Below, one piece after another: positions 35,993-44,837 of a DNA stretch of 64,000 nucleotides (position 1 is its first letter; each line of letters starts with the position of its first letter). The DNA comes from an uncultured Methanoregula sp. (GTDB lineage: Archaea; Halobacteriota; Methanomicrobia; Methanomicrobiales; Methanospirillaceae): positions 682,001 to 746,000 of the forward strand of contig NZ_OY787453.1 in NCBI RefSeq assembly GCF_963678795.1, given 5' to 3'. Under the pieces are notes generated by a model, which saw nothing but the letters and a program-made list of their open reading frames with translations, was not told the origin of the DNA and ran no database searches. The translations under genes were made by a program, and so were the position numbers.

Positions 35993-36166
35993 ATGGGAGG
36001 GGCGCAACTCACGGTCTGGTCACTTGAAGATGAATTAACAAATCTTGCAAATAATGTTGGAATGCGCTTAGATAATCTCGCCCCTGAAAAATCGGTAACA
36101 AAACAATTCTGGATAACCAAATTCAATCGAATTAATCAATGGAAACGAGAATCAAGATATAATTGA
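35993..36166 (+). CDS. Short hypothetical ORF upstream of the EVE-HNH gene
   Basis: 57 codons from an ATG preceded by no clear ribosome binding site: LTVWSLEDELTNLANNVGMR, LDNLAPEKSV, FWITKFNRINQWKRESRYN. From about codon 12 on the composition is AT-rich like the downstream nuclease gene, which begins 44 nt after the stop. It could be a real small partner, or the 3' remnant of a gene lost when this island formed. No family recognised. Confidence 0.35.
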   Translation: MGGAQLTVWSLEDELTNLANNVGMRLDNLAPEKSVTKQFWITKFNRINQWKRESRYN

Positions 36167-36210
36167 ATTATAACAAAATCACTATTAGTATAATATGGGG
36201 CTGAAATTTC

Positions 36211-37440
36211 ATGTTTTATAAAGACCCTCTTGATATAAGTGCTGAAGATTGGATTGATTTACTTACAAACAGAGAAGTTACCACAGAAAAAGATTTAGAG
36301 ATTTTAAAAATTGTATATGAAAATCCATATCACGAAATTAGAGCTTCTGACATTGTATCAAAGACTAATTATACACACCATGGTCCGATTAATTCACTAA
36401 TAAGCTGGTTTAGTAAACGTGTAATTACAAAAACAACGATCCAACCCCCATTAAATAAAGACGGAAAGCCTCGATGGTGGCATGTTCCATTTTGGGCTTG
36501 GAAAGAAGAAAATGGGAATCATTACTTTTGGAAATTGCGCCCCGAGTTAGTGAAGGCAATTGAAAGCCATCCAGATATTTTTCGATCAAGTGAAAAATCA
36601 CTAAAGTCCGAAAGGAAAATGAATGTATGGATATTTCAATCGAATCCAAAATATTATGATCTCATTAGAGATTTAGATGATTTATCGAAAATGAATTCGA
36701 TTTGGCCCATACGACAACATAAAAAAAAGATTAAAAATGGTGATTTGGCTCTATTATGGGTGGCGGGGCAGAATCGAGGAATTTATGCAACGGCTGAGAT
36801 TATCTCCGACCCTCAAATGCAAGAGGTAGATCCCAATGAACCTTGGTTAAATCGAAAAAATATCGATAACGCAGATAATAAGGTGTTATTAGTTGATTTA
36901 GGCTATATGACCGTGTTGGAGCCCCCATTGTTTGAATCGGAGCTTAAAACAATACGTGAGTTATCTGACCTTTCAATAATACGACAGCATAATGGAACCA
37001 ATTTTCCCGTAACCGAATCTGAATGGAAGTTACTATCAAAAGAGATTGAGAAAAGGAAATTATCGGCATATCCTCAAATCAATGAAGATGTTGACTTGGA
37101 TTTGGAAACTTTCGAAGAAGAGCAACGGGCAAAAGAAGGAGGGTCAGCGTATTATTACGGGAAACATTATGAACGCGATCCAAACAATCGGAAGGCGGCC
37201 ATCAAATATCATGGCACGCAATGTTCAGTATGTGGATTTGATTTCTCTCGGATGTATAAACAAAGAGGTCAAGGCTTTATTGAGATTCATCATGTCAAAC
37301 CGATCAGTACCTATGAAAAGGAAATGGAAGTAGATCCAAAAAATGATCTTGTACCTGTTTGTGCAAATTGTCATCGCATGATTCATAGGTTTCGAAATAA
37401 TGTGTTGAGTGTAGAAGAATTGAGAAAAATTATTAATTAA
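36211..37440 (+). CDS. Predicted modification-dependent endonuclease (winged helix - EVE - HNH)
   Basis: 409-aa protein. Residues about 20-115: winged-helix region resembling Mrr N-terminal domains (EKDLEILKIVYENPYHEIRA). Residues 137-275: EVE (PUA-like) domain, MNVWIFQSNPKYYDLI, IKNGDLALLWVAGQNRGIYA and AEIISDP, which in related nucleases reads modified cytosine. Residues 315-395: HNH nuclease with C338, C341, H360-H361, N379, C384, C387, H388 and H392. It is likely a type IV-like restriction enzyme against modified phage or plasmid DNA (inference). It is strongly AT-rich relative to its neighbours, which suggests transfer. Confidence 0.85.
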   Translation: MFYKDPLDISAEDWIDLLTNREVTTEKDLEILKIVYENPYHEIRASDIVSKTNYTHHGPINSLISWFSKRVITKTTIQPPLNKDGKPRWWHVPFWAWKEENGNHYFWKLRPELVKAIESHPDIFRSSEKSLKSERKMNVWIFQSNPKYYDLIRDLDDLSKMNSIWPIRQHKKKIKNGDLALLWVAGQNRGIYATAEIISDPQMQEVDPNEPWLNRKNIDNADNKVLLVDLGYMTVLEPPLFESELKTIRELSDLSIIRQHNGTNFPVTESEWKLLSKEIEKRKLSAYPQINEDVDLDLETFEEEQRAKEGGSAYYYGKHYERDPNNRKAAIKYHGTQCSVCGFDFSRMYKQRGQGFIEIHHVKPISTYEKEMEVDPKNDLVPVCANCHRMIHRFRNNVLSVEELRKIIN

Positions 37441-37549
37441 GCATATTACTTTTTTCACAGTATACCGTGTAAAATAAAAGAATGGTTGACAGCGCTTTCG
37501 CTACTGCTCAATGTTTTTCCGAAAAGAGAATCTCACCCTCAGAAGAAGA

Positions 37550-37624
37550 TGCTGCTATGGGGATTCGAACCCCAGTCGCGAGCGTGAGAGGCTCGCATGA
37601 TTGGCCGGACTACACTATAGCAGC
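37550..37624 (-). tRNA. tRNA-Glu (anticodon CTC)
   Basis: 75-nt cloverleaf on the minus strand. Acceptor GCTGCTA/TAGCAGC with discriminator A; anticodon stem GCGAGC/GCTCGC with loop CTCTCAC giving anticodon CTC; T arm GGGG-TTCGAAT-CCCC. CCA is not encoded. An AT-rich box A candidate (37645-37656) is centred about 27 nt upstream. Confidence 0.95.
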
Positions 37625-37644
37625 AGTTGCCCAGTAAATTGGGT

Positions 37645-37656
37645 GATATTTTTACT
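37645..37656 (-). promoter_or_regulatory. Box A of the tRNA-Glu gene
   Basis: AT-rich GTAAAAATATCA on the minus strand, centred about 27 nt before the tRNA 5' end, as expected of archaeal stable RNA promoters. Confidence 0.5.
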
Positions 37657-37680
37657 TAAAGATGTCTGTAGAGAAAAACC

Positions 37681-39141
37681 TCATCTCCCGGACGGGAGTA
37701 TGCCGCTCTGACCCTGCGAAGAGACAAGCCGGAATGCCCCGTTCGGGACATGAATCTCGAACCGTGCTCCTTTGCCCGGTTCTCCCGTCTCTTTGATCGT
37801 GAGGCCGGTGATTGAGAGGATCTCCCGTACAAGAAACAGGCCGAATCCGCTGTGTTTGCCAAACCCGCGTTCAAAGATACGCTCCTTCTCGTTTTGCGGG
37901 ATACCCACACCGTCGTCCTCGCAGACAAGAGTGAGGTGATCGGGTTGCAGATCCTGGTAAAACCGGATTTGAGTGTTCTTCTCCCCATGGTAGAGCGAAT
38001 TTTGTGCAAGATTGTAAAAGACTTTCACCAGGAGCGGATCGGCATAAACCTCGTAGGCATCCAGATCGATCTCAACCGTTACCGGGCCTAAAGATAACTG
38101 GCTTACCGCCTGGCGGATAATCCTGCCAGCATCCTGCCACTCCGGGTTTGTTACGCCGATCTCCTGGTATGCCTTGGTAAATAAAATCTGCCGCTCGATG
38201 TTCCTGACTGCGATCTCTCCCTGATGGATATAATCGAGATCGCGCTTGTCCGACAGGCGCTGTTTCAGCAGTTCGAGGTAACCGGATAAGACGGTGATCT
38301 GGTTCAGGATATCATGACGTGTCACGTTGCTCATAAGGTTGAGTTTTTTATTCGTCTGTTTCAGTGCGTCCTCCGCCTGTTTTCTTTCGGTAACATCCTC
38401 GTAGATTGCGACAATTTCGCCGGAGGGGAGTTTGTAGATAAAATTCTCCCGCCAGCCTGAAATCCGGTTGTCCCGGTACATCGAGACCGGATGTGACTCT
38501 GCAATCCCGGTTTTTGCAACCCGCTGGAATACAGCAAACAGCCCGAACTCTTTAACGCCGGGAAACACTTCGAGAATGCTGTGCCCGATAATCTCTTCTT
38601 TTTTCACCCGTTCAATCATTTCCCCGGCATGGTTGATATCCCGGATAATAAAGTCCTCGAAATCAGGAGAAGCGGTATAGATTGCAACCCCGTCATTCAT
38701 GTTCGAGAACATGGCCCGGTACCGGGCTTCGCTTTCTGTCAGGGCCTGCCTCACCTGGATGCGCATGATGGCGTGGCAGATTGAACGCCGTAAAATAAAA
38801 CCGGTGTTCTGTCCTTTTATCAGGTAATCCTGTGCACCTTCATGGACGCCCCGTATCCCCAGCATCTCATTATCCAGGCCGGTAATGATAACAACGGGAA
38901 CTGAATCCTCATGGGCAATCACCCGCCGGAGAGTTTCCAGGCCCTGGCTTTCCGGAAGCCCGAGGTCGAGGAGAAGGACATCGAAATCCTTTGCATTGAG
39001 CAATGGCAGGCCTGTGGAAAGGGAATTTGCCCGCACGAGCGTAAAGGATATGAACGGGCTCTCGCTCAGCATCTCCTCTATAAGCCGTGCGTCACCGTCA
39101 TTGTCTTCAATTACCAGTACACGTATCGGGGTGCCTGTCAT
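37681..39141 (-). CDS. Receiver - PAS - histidine kinase
   Basis: 486-aa soluble protein. The receiver domain (1 to about 125) carries VLVIEDNDGDARL, Asp in VLLLDLGLPESQG and Lys in YLIKGQ. One PAS domain follows (about 135-255, NMNDGVAIYTASPDFEDFI). The kinase core has SNVTRHDILNQITVLSGY, NLAQNSLYHG, EDDGVGIPQNEKE and GKHSGFGLFLVRE. Third gene of the operon with the 1328-aa kinase and the CheY-like protein; 9 nt separate it from the latter. Confidence 0.9.
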   Translation of the reverse strand: MTGTPIRVLVIEDNDGDARLIEEMLSESPFISFTLVRANSLSTGLPLLNAKDFDVLLLDLGLPESQGLETLRRVIAHEDSVPVVIITGLDNEMLGIRGVHEGAQDYLIKGQNTGFILRRSICHAIMRIQVRQALTESEARYRAMFSNMNDGVAIYTASPDFEDFIIRDINHAGEMIERVKKEEIIGHSILEVFPGVKEFGLFAVFQRVAKTGIAESHPVSMYRDNRISGWRENFIYKLPSGEIVAIYEDVTERKQAEDALKQTNKKLNLMSNVTRHDILNQITVLSGYLELLKQRLSDKRDLDYIHQGEIAVRNIERQILFTKAYQEIGVTNPEWQDAGRIIRQAVSQLSLGPVTVEIDLDAYEVYADPLLVKVFYNLAQNSLYHGEKNTQIRFYQDLQPDHLTLVCEDDGVGIPQNEKERIFERGFGKHSGFGLFLVREILSITGLTIKETGEPGKGARFEIHVPNGAFRLVSSQGQSGILPSGR

Positions 39142-39150
39142 AGCTCCTCA

Positions 39151-39594
39151 TCATTGCGGCAGTTTTACAATTCCCAGCCAGAAATCATCGATACTCCGGA
39201 TTACATTCAGGAACTGGTTGAAATCCACGGGTTTGGTAATATAGCAGTTTGCGTGGAGGTTGTACGTCTTGAGAATGTCCTCTTCAGCCCGCGAGCTGGT
39301 CAGGATGACGACAGGAATGCGTTTGAGGTTCTCATCGCTTTTTATCCGTCTGAGCAACTCCCGCCCGTCAATTTTCGGGAGATTTAGATCGAGGAGGATA
39401 AGATCGGGACGTGATGCATTCGCATGTTTTCCCCGTTTTAACAGGATATCGAGCGCTTCTACGCCATCCATCGCCACCTGGAGGTTATTCAGCATCTTGG
39501 TCTCCCTGAGACCTTCCTGCGTCAGCCTGATGTCTCCGGGATTGTCTTCCACGAGCAGGATTTCAACCAGTCTGGAGGGATTATTGTCGTTCAT
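39151..39594 (-). CDS. Single-domain response regulator
   Basis: 147-aa CheY/Rcp1-like receiver: ILLVEDNPGDIRLTQE, phospho-acceptor Asp in LILLDLNLPKIDGRELL, Thr/Ser in VILTSSRAEEDI and Lys in YITKPVDFNQF. No output domain, so it signals by protein contact. The start at 39594 overlaps the end of the 1328-aa kinase by 14 nt, which supports a direct partnership. The longer upstream frame is rejected. Confidence 0.9.
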   Translation of the reverse strand: MNDNNPSRLVEILLVEDNPGDIRLTQEGLRETKMLNNLQVAMDGVEALDILLKRGKHANASRPDLILLDLNLPKIDGRELLRRIKSDENLKRIPVVILTSSRAEEDILKTYNLHANCYITKPVDFNQFLNVIRSIDDFWLGIVKLPQ

Positions 39595-42500
39595 CGGATC
39601 CTTCACCTCGTACCGGGATCGAGAAATGGAATGTCGATCCTTTGTGTGGAACAGATTCCACCCAGATTTTTCCACCATGTCTCTCTACTATCCGCTTGCA
39701 GACCGCGAGCCCGATGCCTGTTCCCGGATAGTCAACACCGTGCAATCGGCGGAAGAGTGTAAATAGTTTTCCCCCGTATTCCGGATCAAAGCCTATCCCG
39801 TTGTCTGATACGGAAAATATCCAGAAATCACCCCCCTGCCGTGCGGAGATGTGTATTTTTACCGGTTCGCTGCCACGGAATTTTATCGCATTGTCGATAA
39901 GGTTCTGGAAGACACGCATTATCTGGCCGGCATCAGCCCAGACCCCCGGCAGGGGATCATGGGTTATGACTGCCTGGCTCTCCCTGATGGCAATTTTTTC
40001 ATTATTGAGGGTATCTTTCAGGATCTTTTCGAGATCAACGCTGGCAAACGGCATCCCTTTTGTCTGGACCCGGGAAAAGTCAAGAAGGCCGTTGATCATA
40101 TTCTGGAGCCGTTTTGCCCCATCAACGGCATAATTAATAAATTCATCCGCATTATCATCGAGCTGGCCTTTGTACCTCCGCTCGATTAGCTGCAGGTAAC
40201 TTGCAATCATGCGGAGGGGTTCCTGCAGGTCGTGGGAGGCGATGTAGGCGAACTGCTCCAGTTCGGCATTGGACCGGCCGAGCTCTTCGATCTTCCGGGC
40301 CAGTCTCTTCTCTGCCTGTTTGAAGTCCGTGATATCGACCATGGATGCAACACTGTTGGAAGAACCTGAAATTACATCGACATTGACAACGCAGTAATGA
40401 ATATTTGTGGAAGCGTCGATGAGTCTGCACTCGTAAATGCGTGGTGCAAGAGCCGGGTCTTTCCTCCGGGCATAATGGTATTGCCGCATCCGCTCCACAT
40501 CGTCCTTATCGATAAATTCCGTCCAGCTCTTTTTATTCTCCTGTTCTTCTTTTTTAATCCCGGTGAGTTTCTCCCACCGGGTGTTAGCGAGGAGTATCGT
40601 CGTATCCGGCGCAATGATGATACTTGCCGCACCGGTGTTTTCAAAGATGGTCCGGTAGAGGTTTTCCGAGGCTTTCAGGGACTCTTCTGCATGTCTGTGT
40701 TCCGTTATGTCCCGGAAAATTCCTTCAACCCCGAGAAGGTTGCCCGATGCATCAGAATAAAAATGACTGTTGGTGGATACGGTGACAACAGAACCATCTT
40801 TTCGTTTGAGATCCACCGGATAATCTTCAACGGACCCGGTTTTTTTCATTGCTTCGAGAAACCTGGTCCGGTCAGCCGGGTCTGCATAGAGCTTTTCGGC
40901 AATGTTCCAGCCCATTAACTCATCCGTAGAATCAAATCCCAGTAACCTTGCCCCGGAGGGGCTCATCATGACGAGGTTCCCGTCCCTGTCCGAACGATAG
41001 AACGTATCCTGGATGTTATTCAGGATTGTACGGTATTTTTCCTCGCTTTCCCGGAGATTATTCTCGGCATTTTTCCGGTCGGTGATATCATCCAGCGTCT
41101 CCACTGCACCGATGACGACCCCCTGAGCATCCCGTATGGGTGCAGCAGTGAAATGGAGCCATGTCCCGGTCTTTCCCATGTGGGGGAAGAAGTCGGTTGC
41201 CTCATATGCATCCTCGATCAGGAGGGATTTCCTGTATTTGCCGGTATACCACCGGGGAATCTTCTCTATCCGGCCCTCAACGAGCAGGTCAGCCATGCAG
41301 GGGCGCTCTTCGGGATAGAATGCCCTCCACTGCTGATTGGTACCGATCACATCCTTTGCCGGGATCCCGCTGTAGGATTCCAGTGCTTTGTTCCACTGGA
41401 TCACCGTATGGTTTTTATCAATAACGAACTGCGGGATAGGAGAGCCCCGGACAATTGCGCTTAATTTGTTCTCGCTGTCCCTCAGTGCCTGTTCAGCCTG
41501 TCTCCGGTCGGTGATGTCGTGGATTACTGAATAGAGGAGAAGTTTTCCTTTCCCCTTGATCGGGCCGGAATACACCTCAACGAACCGCTGCTCTCCGCTG
41601 GCAAGGTAATGGATGGAGTTGAAATGTTTCTCCTTCTGGTTTTTCGCCCGTGCGAGATCGTGCAGTACTTTCTTTTTATTGAGCCTGTTGATCTCGAAAA
41701 TTCCCATCTTCGTGATCTGTTCGTACCGGTAACCATAATAGGTACAGGCGGCGGCGTTTGCATCGACGATAATCCCGGTATCCGGATCGATAAGAATGGA
41801 GACTGAGTGGTTTTTGTGGAAGAGAGCACTGTACTGCTCCTCGCTCTCCCGGAGCGCAAATTCTGCTTCTTTGATATCGGTAATATCCCTTCCCACGGTC
41901 TGGTATTCGATCAGGGTGCCGCTCCCGTCAAATATTGCCCTGTCCACCCAGCGCTGCCAGCGCAGACTCCCGTCCGGCATAATGATGCGGTGATCGATGG
42001 CCGAGACCGGGTGGTCACGGGTGAGTGAAGCGAAATGCCCGCGGATGCCGGCCTGATCTTCCGGTGGAATATCCGGCCGGAACTTTTCCCCGATTAAATC
42101 CGGACATTTTTTCCCGAAGTACCTGCAATAGGCCTCGTTTACAAAGACATGAGTGCCGTCAGGTCTGAACCGGCAGATAAATTCCGTCTGCGTCTCGACA
42201 ACATTCCGGTACTGTTCCTCGCTTGCGCGGAGTGCTTCTTCCTTTACTTTGATTTCGGTGATATCTTCAAGCGTCTCCACTGCACCGATGATAGTGCCTT
42301 TTGAATCCCTGAGTGCCGAAGCGGTAAAATACAGCCATATCCCCCGGGTACCCATTCTCGGGAAGAAGTCGGTTGCTTCGAAGGCCCCCTCTACGTATTT
42401 TGATTTGCTGAACTTCCCCGGGTACCATTCAGGGATCCTGTCAATAGTACCATCAACGAGGAGGTCTGCCATGCAGGGGCGCATCTCTGAATAGAATGCC

Positions 42501-43567
42501 CTCCACTGCTGATTGGTTCCGAGAACCTCACCGGCCTTTACGCCGCTGTACCGCTCAAGTGCAGAGTTCCAGCTGATCACCCGGTGGTTGTTGTCGATGA
42601 CGAACTGGGGGATGGGCGAGCCCTGCACGATACCCTGCAGCTTCCGCTCGCTCTCTCTGAGTGCATTCTGACCGAATTTTAGTTCCTCATACTGGGCCCT
42701 CATCTCTTCTTCGGCAGCAGTGATCTGTTCATAGGCCGCCCTCAGATCATCCAGGGTTTTTCTCTGTTCCGTGATGTCCCTTAAGGTCTCGATAGCCCCT
42801 GCACGGTTTCCCTTTTCATCATAGACGGGGGTCACCTTGGCCCAGATGACCATCGCAGTTCCATGGGGGTGGGCATCTGATGTCTCCGCAATGAGCGCGG
42901 GACCGTCACGCTGGATATTCCTGTAATTCCAGTCATTGAGCACGGTATCGGGCTCATCGATCAGGTCGATCAGGAGCGGTCTCCTGATACCATAGAACGG
43001 GATTGCGTACTCCCGATCGTTTTTTTCGAGTATATCGGCAGCACGTACACCGGTCATCCTCTCGATCGCCATATTCCACGCGATCACCCGCCCGGCGCGA
43101 TCGATGGCGAATGTGGCTTCCGGCAGGTGGCTGAGGATGTCATAAACCCGTTTTTCTGACTGGCGCTGTGCCTTTTCTGCACGTTTCTGCTGCACGGATT
43201 TTATTATGATATTTCTCAGTTCTGCAAACTGGGATGTCGGATCCCCACCTTTCTGGAGATAGAAATCCACACCGCTGTTGAGCGCCTCTATGATGACTTC
43301 TTCCCGGCCCCGTCCGGTGAAAATAATAAACGGGATGGTATCCCCCCGGCCCCTCAGTGTCTGGAGGAACCGTATCCCGTCCATTTCCGGCATCTGGTAG
43401 TCGGACAGGACCGCGTCAAACTTTTTTTCCTGCAGCCGTACCAGGGCTTCAGGTGCAGATACTACGGTATCGACAGAAAATTCGTGGGTCTGTTCAAGGA
43501 ATAACTTGCCGATCTCAAGGAGTTCGGGTTCATCATCCACATACAGGACTGAGATCATGCAACTCAC
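39581..43567 (-). CDS. Hybrid REC - seven PAS - histidine kinase
   Basis: 1328-aa soluble sensor. Receiver 1-125 (VLYVDDEPELLEIG; LSDYQMPEMDG; LQKGGDP), then about seven PAS modules. The second (about 318-450) and fifth (about 690-820) are near copies, both carrying GTNQQWRAFY and EATDFFP. The kinase core differs from the other kinases here: a bacterial-style H-box AELEQFAYIASHDLQEPLRM, then NLIDNAIKFRG, SDNGIGFDPEYGG and PGTGIGLAVCKR. First gene of a three-gene operon; the partner regulator overlaps its 3' end. Confidence 0.92.
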   Translation of the reverse strand: MSCMISVLYVDDEPELLEIGKLFLEQTHEFSVDTVVSAPEALVRLQEKKFDAVLSDYQMPEMDGIRFLQTLRGRGDTIPFIIFTGRGREEVIIEALNSGVDFYLQKGGDPTSQFAELRNIIIKSVQQKRAEKAQRQSEKRVYDILSHLPEATFAIDRAGRVIAWNMAIERMTGVRAADILEKNDREYAIPFYGIRRPLLIDLIDEPDTVLNDWNYRNIQRDGPALIAETSDAHPHGTAMVIWAKVTPVYDEKGNRAGAIETLRDITEQRKTLDDLRAAYEQITAAEEEMRAQYEELKFGQNALRESERKLQGIVQGSPIPQFVIDNNHRVISWNSALERYSGVKAGEVLGTNQQWRAFYSEMRPCMADLLVDGTIDRIPEWYPGKFSKSKYVEGAFEATDFFPRMGTRGIWLYFTASALRDSKGTIIGAVETLEDITEIKVKEEALRASEEQYRNVVETQTEFICRFRPDGTHVFVNEAYCRYFGKKCPDLIGEKFRPDIPPEDQAGIRGHFASLTRDHPVSAIDHRIIMPDGSLRWQRWVDRAIFDGSGTLIEYQTVGRDITDIKEAEFALRESEEQYSALFHKNHSVSILIDPDTGIIVDANAAACTYYGYRYEQITKMGIFEINRLNKKKVLHDLARAKNQKEKHFNSIHYLASGEQRFVEVYSGPIKGKGKLLLYSVIHDITDRRQAEQALRDSENKLSAIVRGSPIPQFVIDKNHTVIQWNKALESYSGIPAKDVIGTNQQWRAFYPEERPCMADLLVEGRIEKIPRWYTGKYRKSLLIEDAYEATDFFPHMGKTGTWLHFTAAPIRDAQGVVIGAVETLDDITDRKNAENNLRESEEKYRTILNNIQDTFYRSDRDGNLVMMSPSGARLLGFDSTDELMGWNIAEKLYADPADRTRFLEAMKKTGSVEDYPVDLKRKDGSVVTVSTNSHFYSDASGNLLGVEGIFRDITEHRHAEESLKASENLYRTIFENTGAASIIIAPDTTILLANTRWEKLTGIKKEEQENKKSWTEFIDKDDVERMRQYHYARRKDPALAPRIYECRLIDASTNIHYCVVNVDVISGSSNSVASMVDITDFKQAEKRLARKIEELGRSNAELEQFAYIASHDLQEPLRMIASYLQLIERRYKGQLDDNADEFINYAVDGAKRLQNMINGLLDFSRVQTKGMPFASVDLEKILKDTLNNEKIAIRESQAVITHDPLPGVWADAGQIMRVFQNLIDNAIKFRGSEPVKIHISARQGGDFWIFSVSDNGIGFDPEYGGKLFTLFRRLHGVDYPGTGIGLAVCKRIVERHGGKIWVESVPHKGSTFHFSIPVRGEGSDERQ

Positions 43568-43724
43568 ATTCCGGTATAATATGCATCACTTCCCACGGAT
43601 CTGGTATAATCTTATCTGCTATCCGGCATGCAAAATCCAAACCGGACAAGTTCCGGCCCATGAAACCTGTCCCTGGTTCCGGCAGGAACAACTATATCTC
43701 GGACGTGCGGCGAATAATATAGGA

Positions 43725-44837
43725 ATGAGTAGTCTTGAGGAACAGATCAAGGAGCTTGAGGACGAGTTAGTCAAGACTCCCTATAACAAGGCTACGTCGA
43801 AGCATATCGGCAGGGTCAAGGCCAAGATCGCCCGGCTCAAGGACGAGGCGGTCAACCGCGCAATGAAAGCCGGGGGCGGCGGCGAAGGCTACTCGGTAAA
43901 AAAATCCGGTGATGCCACTGCCGTTCTTGTCGGGTTCCCGTCAACCGGTAAGAGCACGCTCTTAAACAAGCTGACCGGTACGGAAAGTGCTGTCGGTGCT
44001 TATGCGTTCACGACCCTCACCGTGGTACCCGGTGCTCTCGAACACAAGGGTGCGAAGATCCAGCTCCTCGATATCCCGGGACTTATTGCCGGCGCTGCGA
44101 TGGGTAAGGGCCGTGGCAAGGAAGTGATCGCCGTTGTCCGCGGGGCCGACATCGTCATCATCCTCGTGGATGTCTTCAACGAGCGGCACTTCGATGTGCT
44201 CATCAAGGAACTCTACGATGCCGGTATCAGGATCAATGTCCCGAAGCCGGATATTACCATCAAGAAGTCCTCGCATGGCGGTATCCGGCTCAATGCGGTG
44301 GGAACGCTCGACCTCGATATCGAGGAAGTGCGGTCGATCCTTGCCGAGAGCAAGATGATGAACGCCGACATCCTGATCCGCGGCAATGCAACGCAGGACG
44401 ATCTTATCGATGCCGTCCAGGGCAACCGCGTTTATATCCCGGCATTTATTGCCGTCAACAAGGTCGACCTCGTGGACAAGGAACGGTACCTGGAGATCGA
44501 ACACGACATTGCCGAACGGTTTGGAAATCCGCCGCTCATGATCTCCGCTGCCGCGGGCTACCATCTCGAAGAGACCAAAGACGCAATTTATGATTGCCTG
44601 GGATTCATCCGGGTCTATCTCAAGCCCCACGGGGAAGAAGCTGACCTTGAAGAACCGCTCATTATCCGGAAAGGCAGCAGCGTTGAGGATGTCTGTACCA
44701 AGCTCCACCGGGACTTTGTCCAGAAATTCCGGTACGCCCGGGTCTGGGGAAAATCCGTCAAGCACCCCGGCCAGCGTGTCGGGCTCACTCACCGGCTTAT
44801 TGATTCAGATCTCCTGACGATCATTGCCGAGCGCTGA
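43725..44837 (+). CDS. DRG-type GTP-binding protein (Obg family)
   Basis: 370-aa GTPase of the developmentally regulated GTP-binding (DRG/Rbg) family associated with translating ribosomes. N-terminal helix (EEQIKELEDELVKTPYNKAT), G1 GFPSTGKSTLLNKL, G3 DIPGLIAGAAMGKGRGKE, G4 NKVDL, and a C-terminal TGS domain (EEADLEEPLIIRKGSSVEDVC, cited in part). The ATG at 43725 is the normal family start; upstream in-frame codons are rejected. Its 3' end overlaps that of Trm1 by 17 nt, tail to tail. Confidence 0.93.
   Translation: MSSLEEQIKELEDELVKTPYNKATSKHIGRVKAKIARLKDEAVNRAMKAGGGGEGYSVKKSGDATAVLVGFPSTGKSTLLNKLTGTESAVGAYAFTTLTVVPGALEHKGAKIQLLDIPGLIAGAAMGKGRGKEVIAVVRGADIVIILVDVFNERHFDVLIKELYDAGIRINVPKPDITIKKSSHGGIRLNAVGTLDLDIEEVRSILAESKMMNADILIRGNATQDDLIDAVQGNRVYIPAFIAVNKVDLVDKERYLEIEHDIAERFGNPPLMISAAAGYHLEETKDAIYDCLGFIRVYLKPHGEEADLEEPLIIRKGSSVEDVCTKLHRDFVQKFRYARVWGKSVKHPGQRVGLTHRLIDSDLLTIIAER

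Noticed and set aside
35677..36027. 116-codon plus-strand frame and a 68-codon minus-strand frame in the gene-free stretch
   Set aside because: Both run through homopolymer T/A runs and the 34-bp repeat, giving low-complexity, non-family peptides.
36000..37624. Complete integrated element with attachment sites
   Set aside because: No integrase gene, and no second copy of the tRNA-Glu 3' end was found on the other side of the island.
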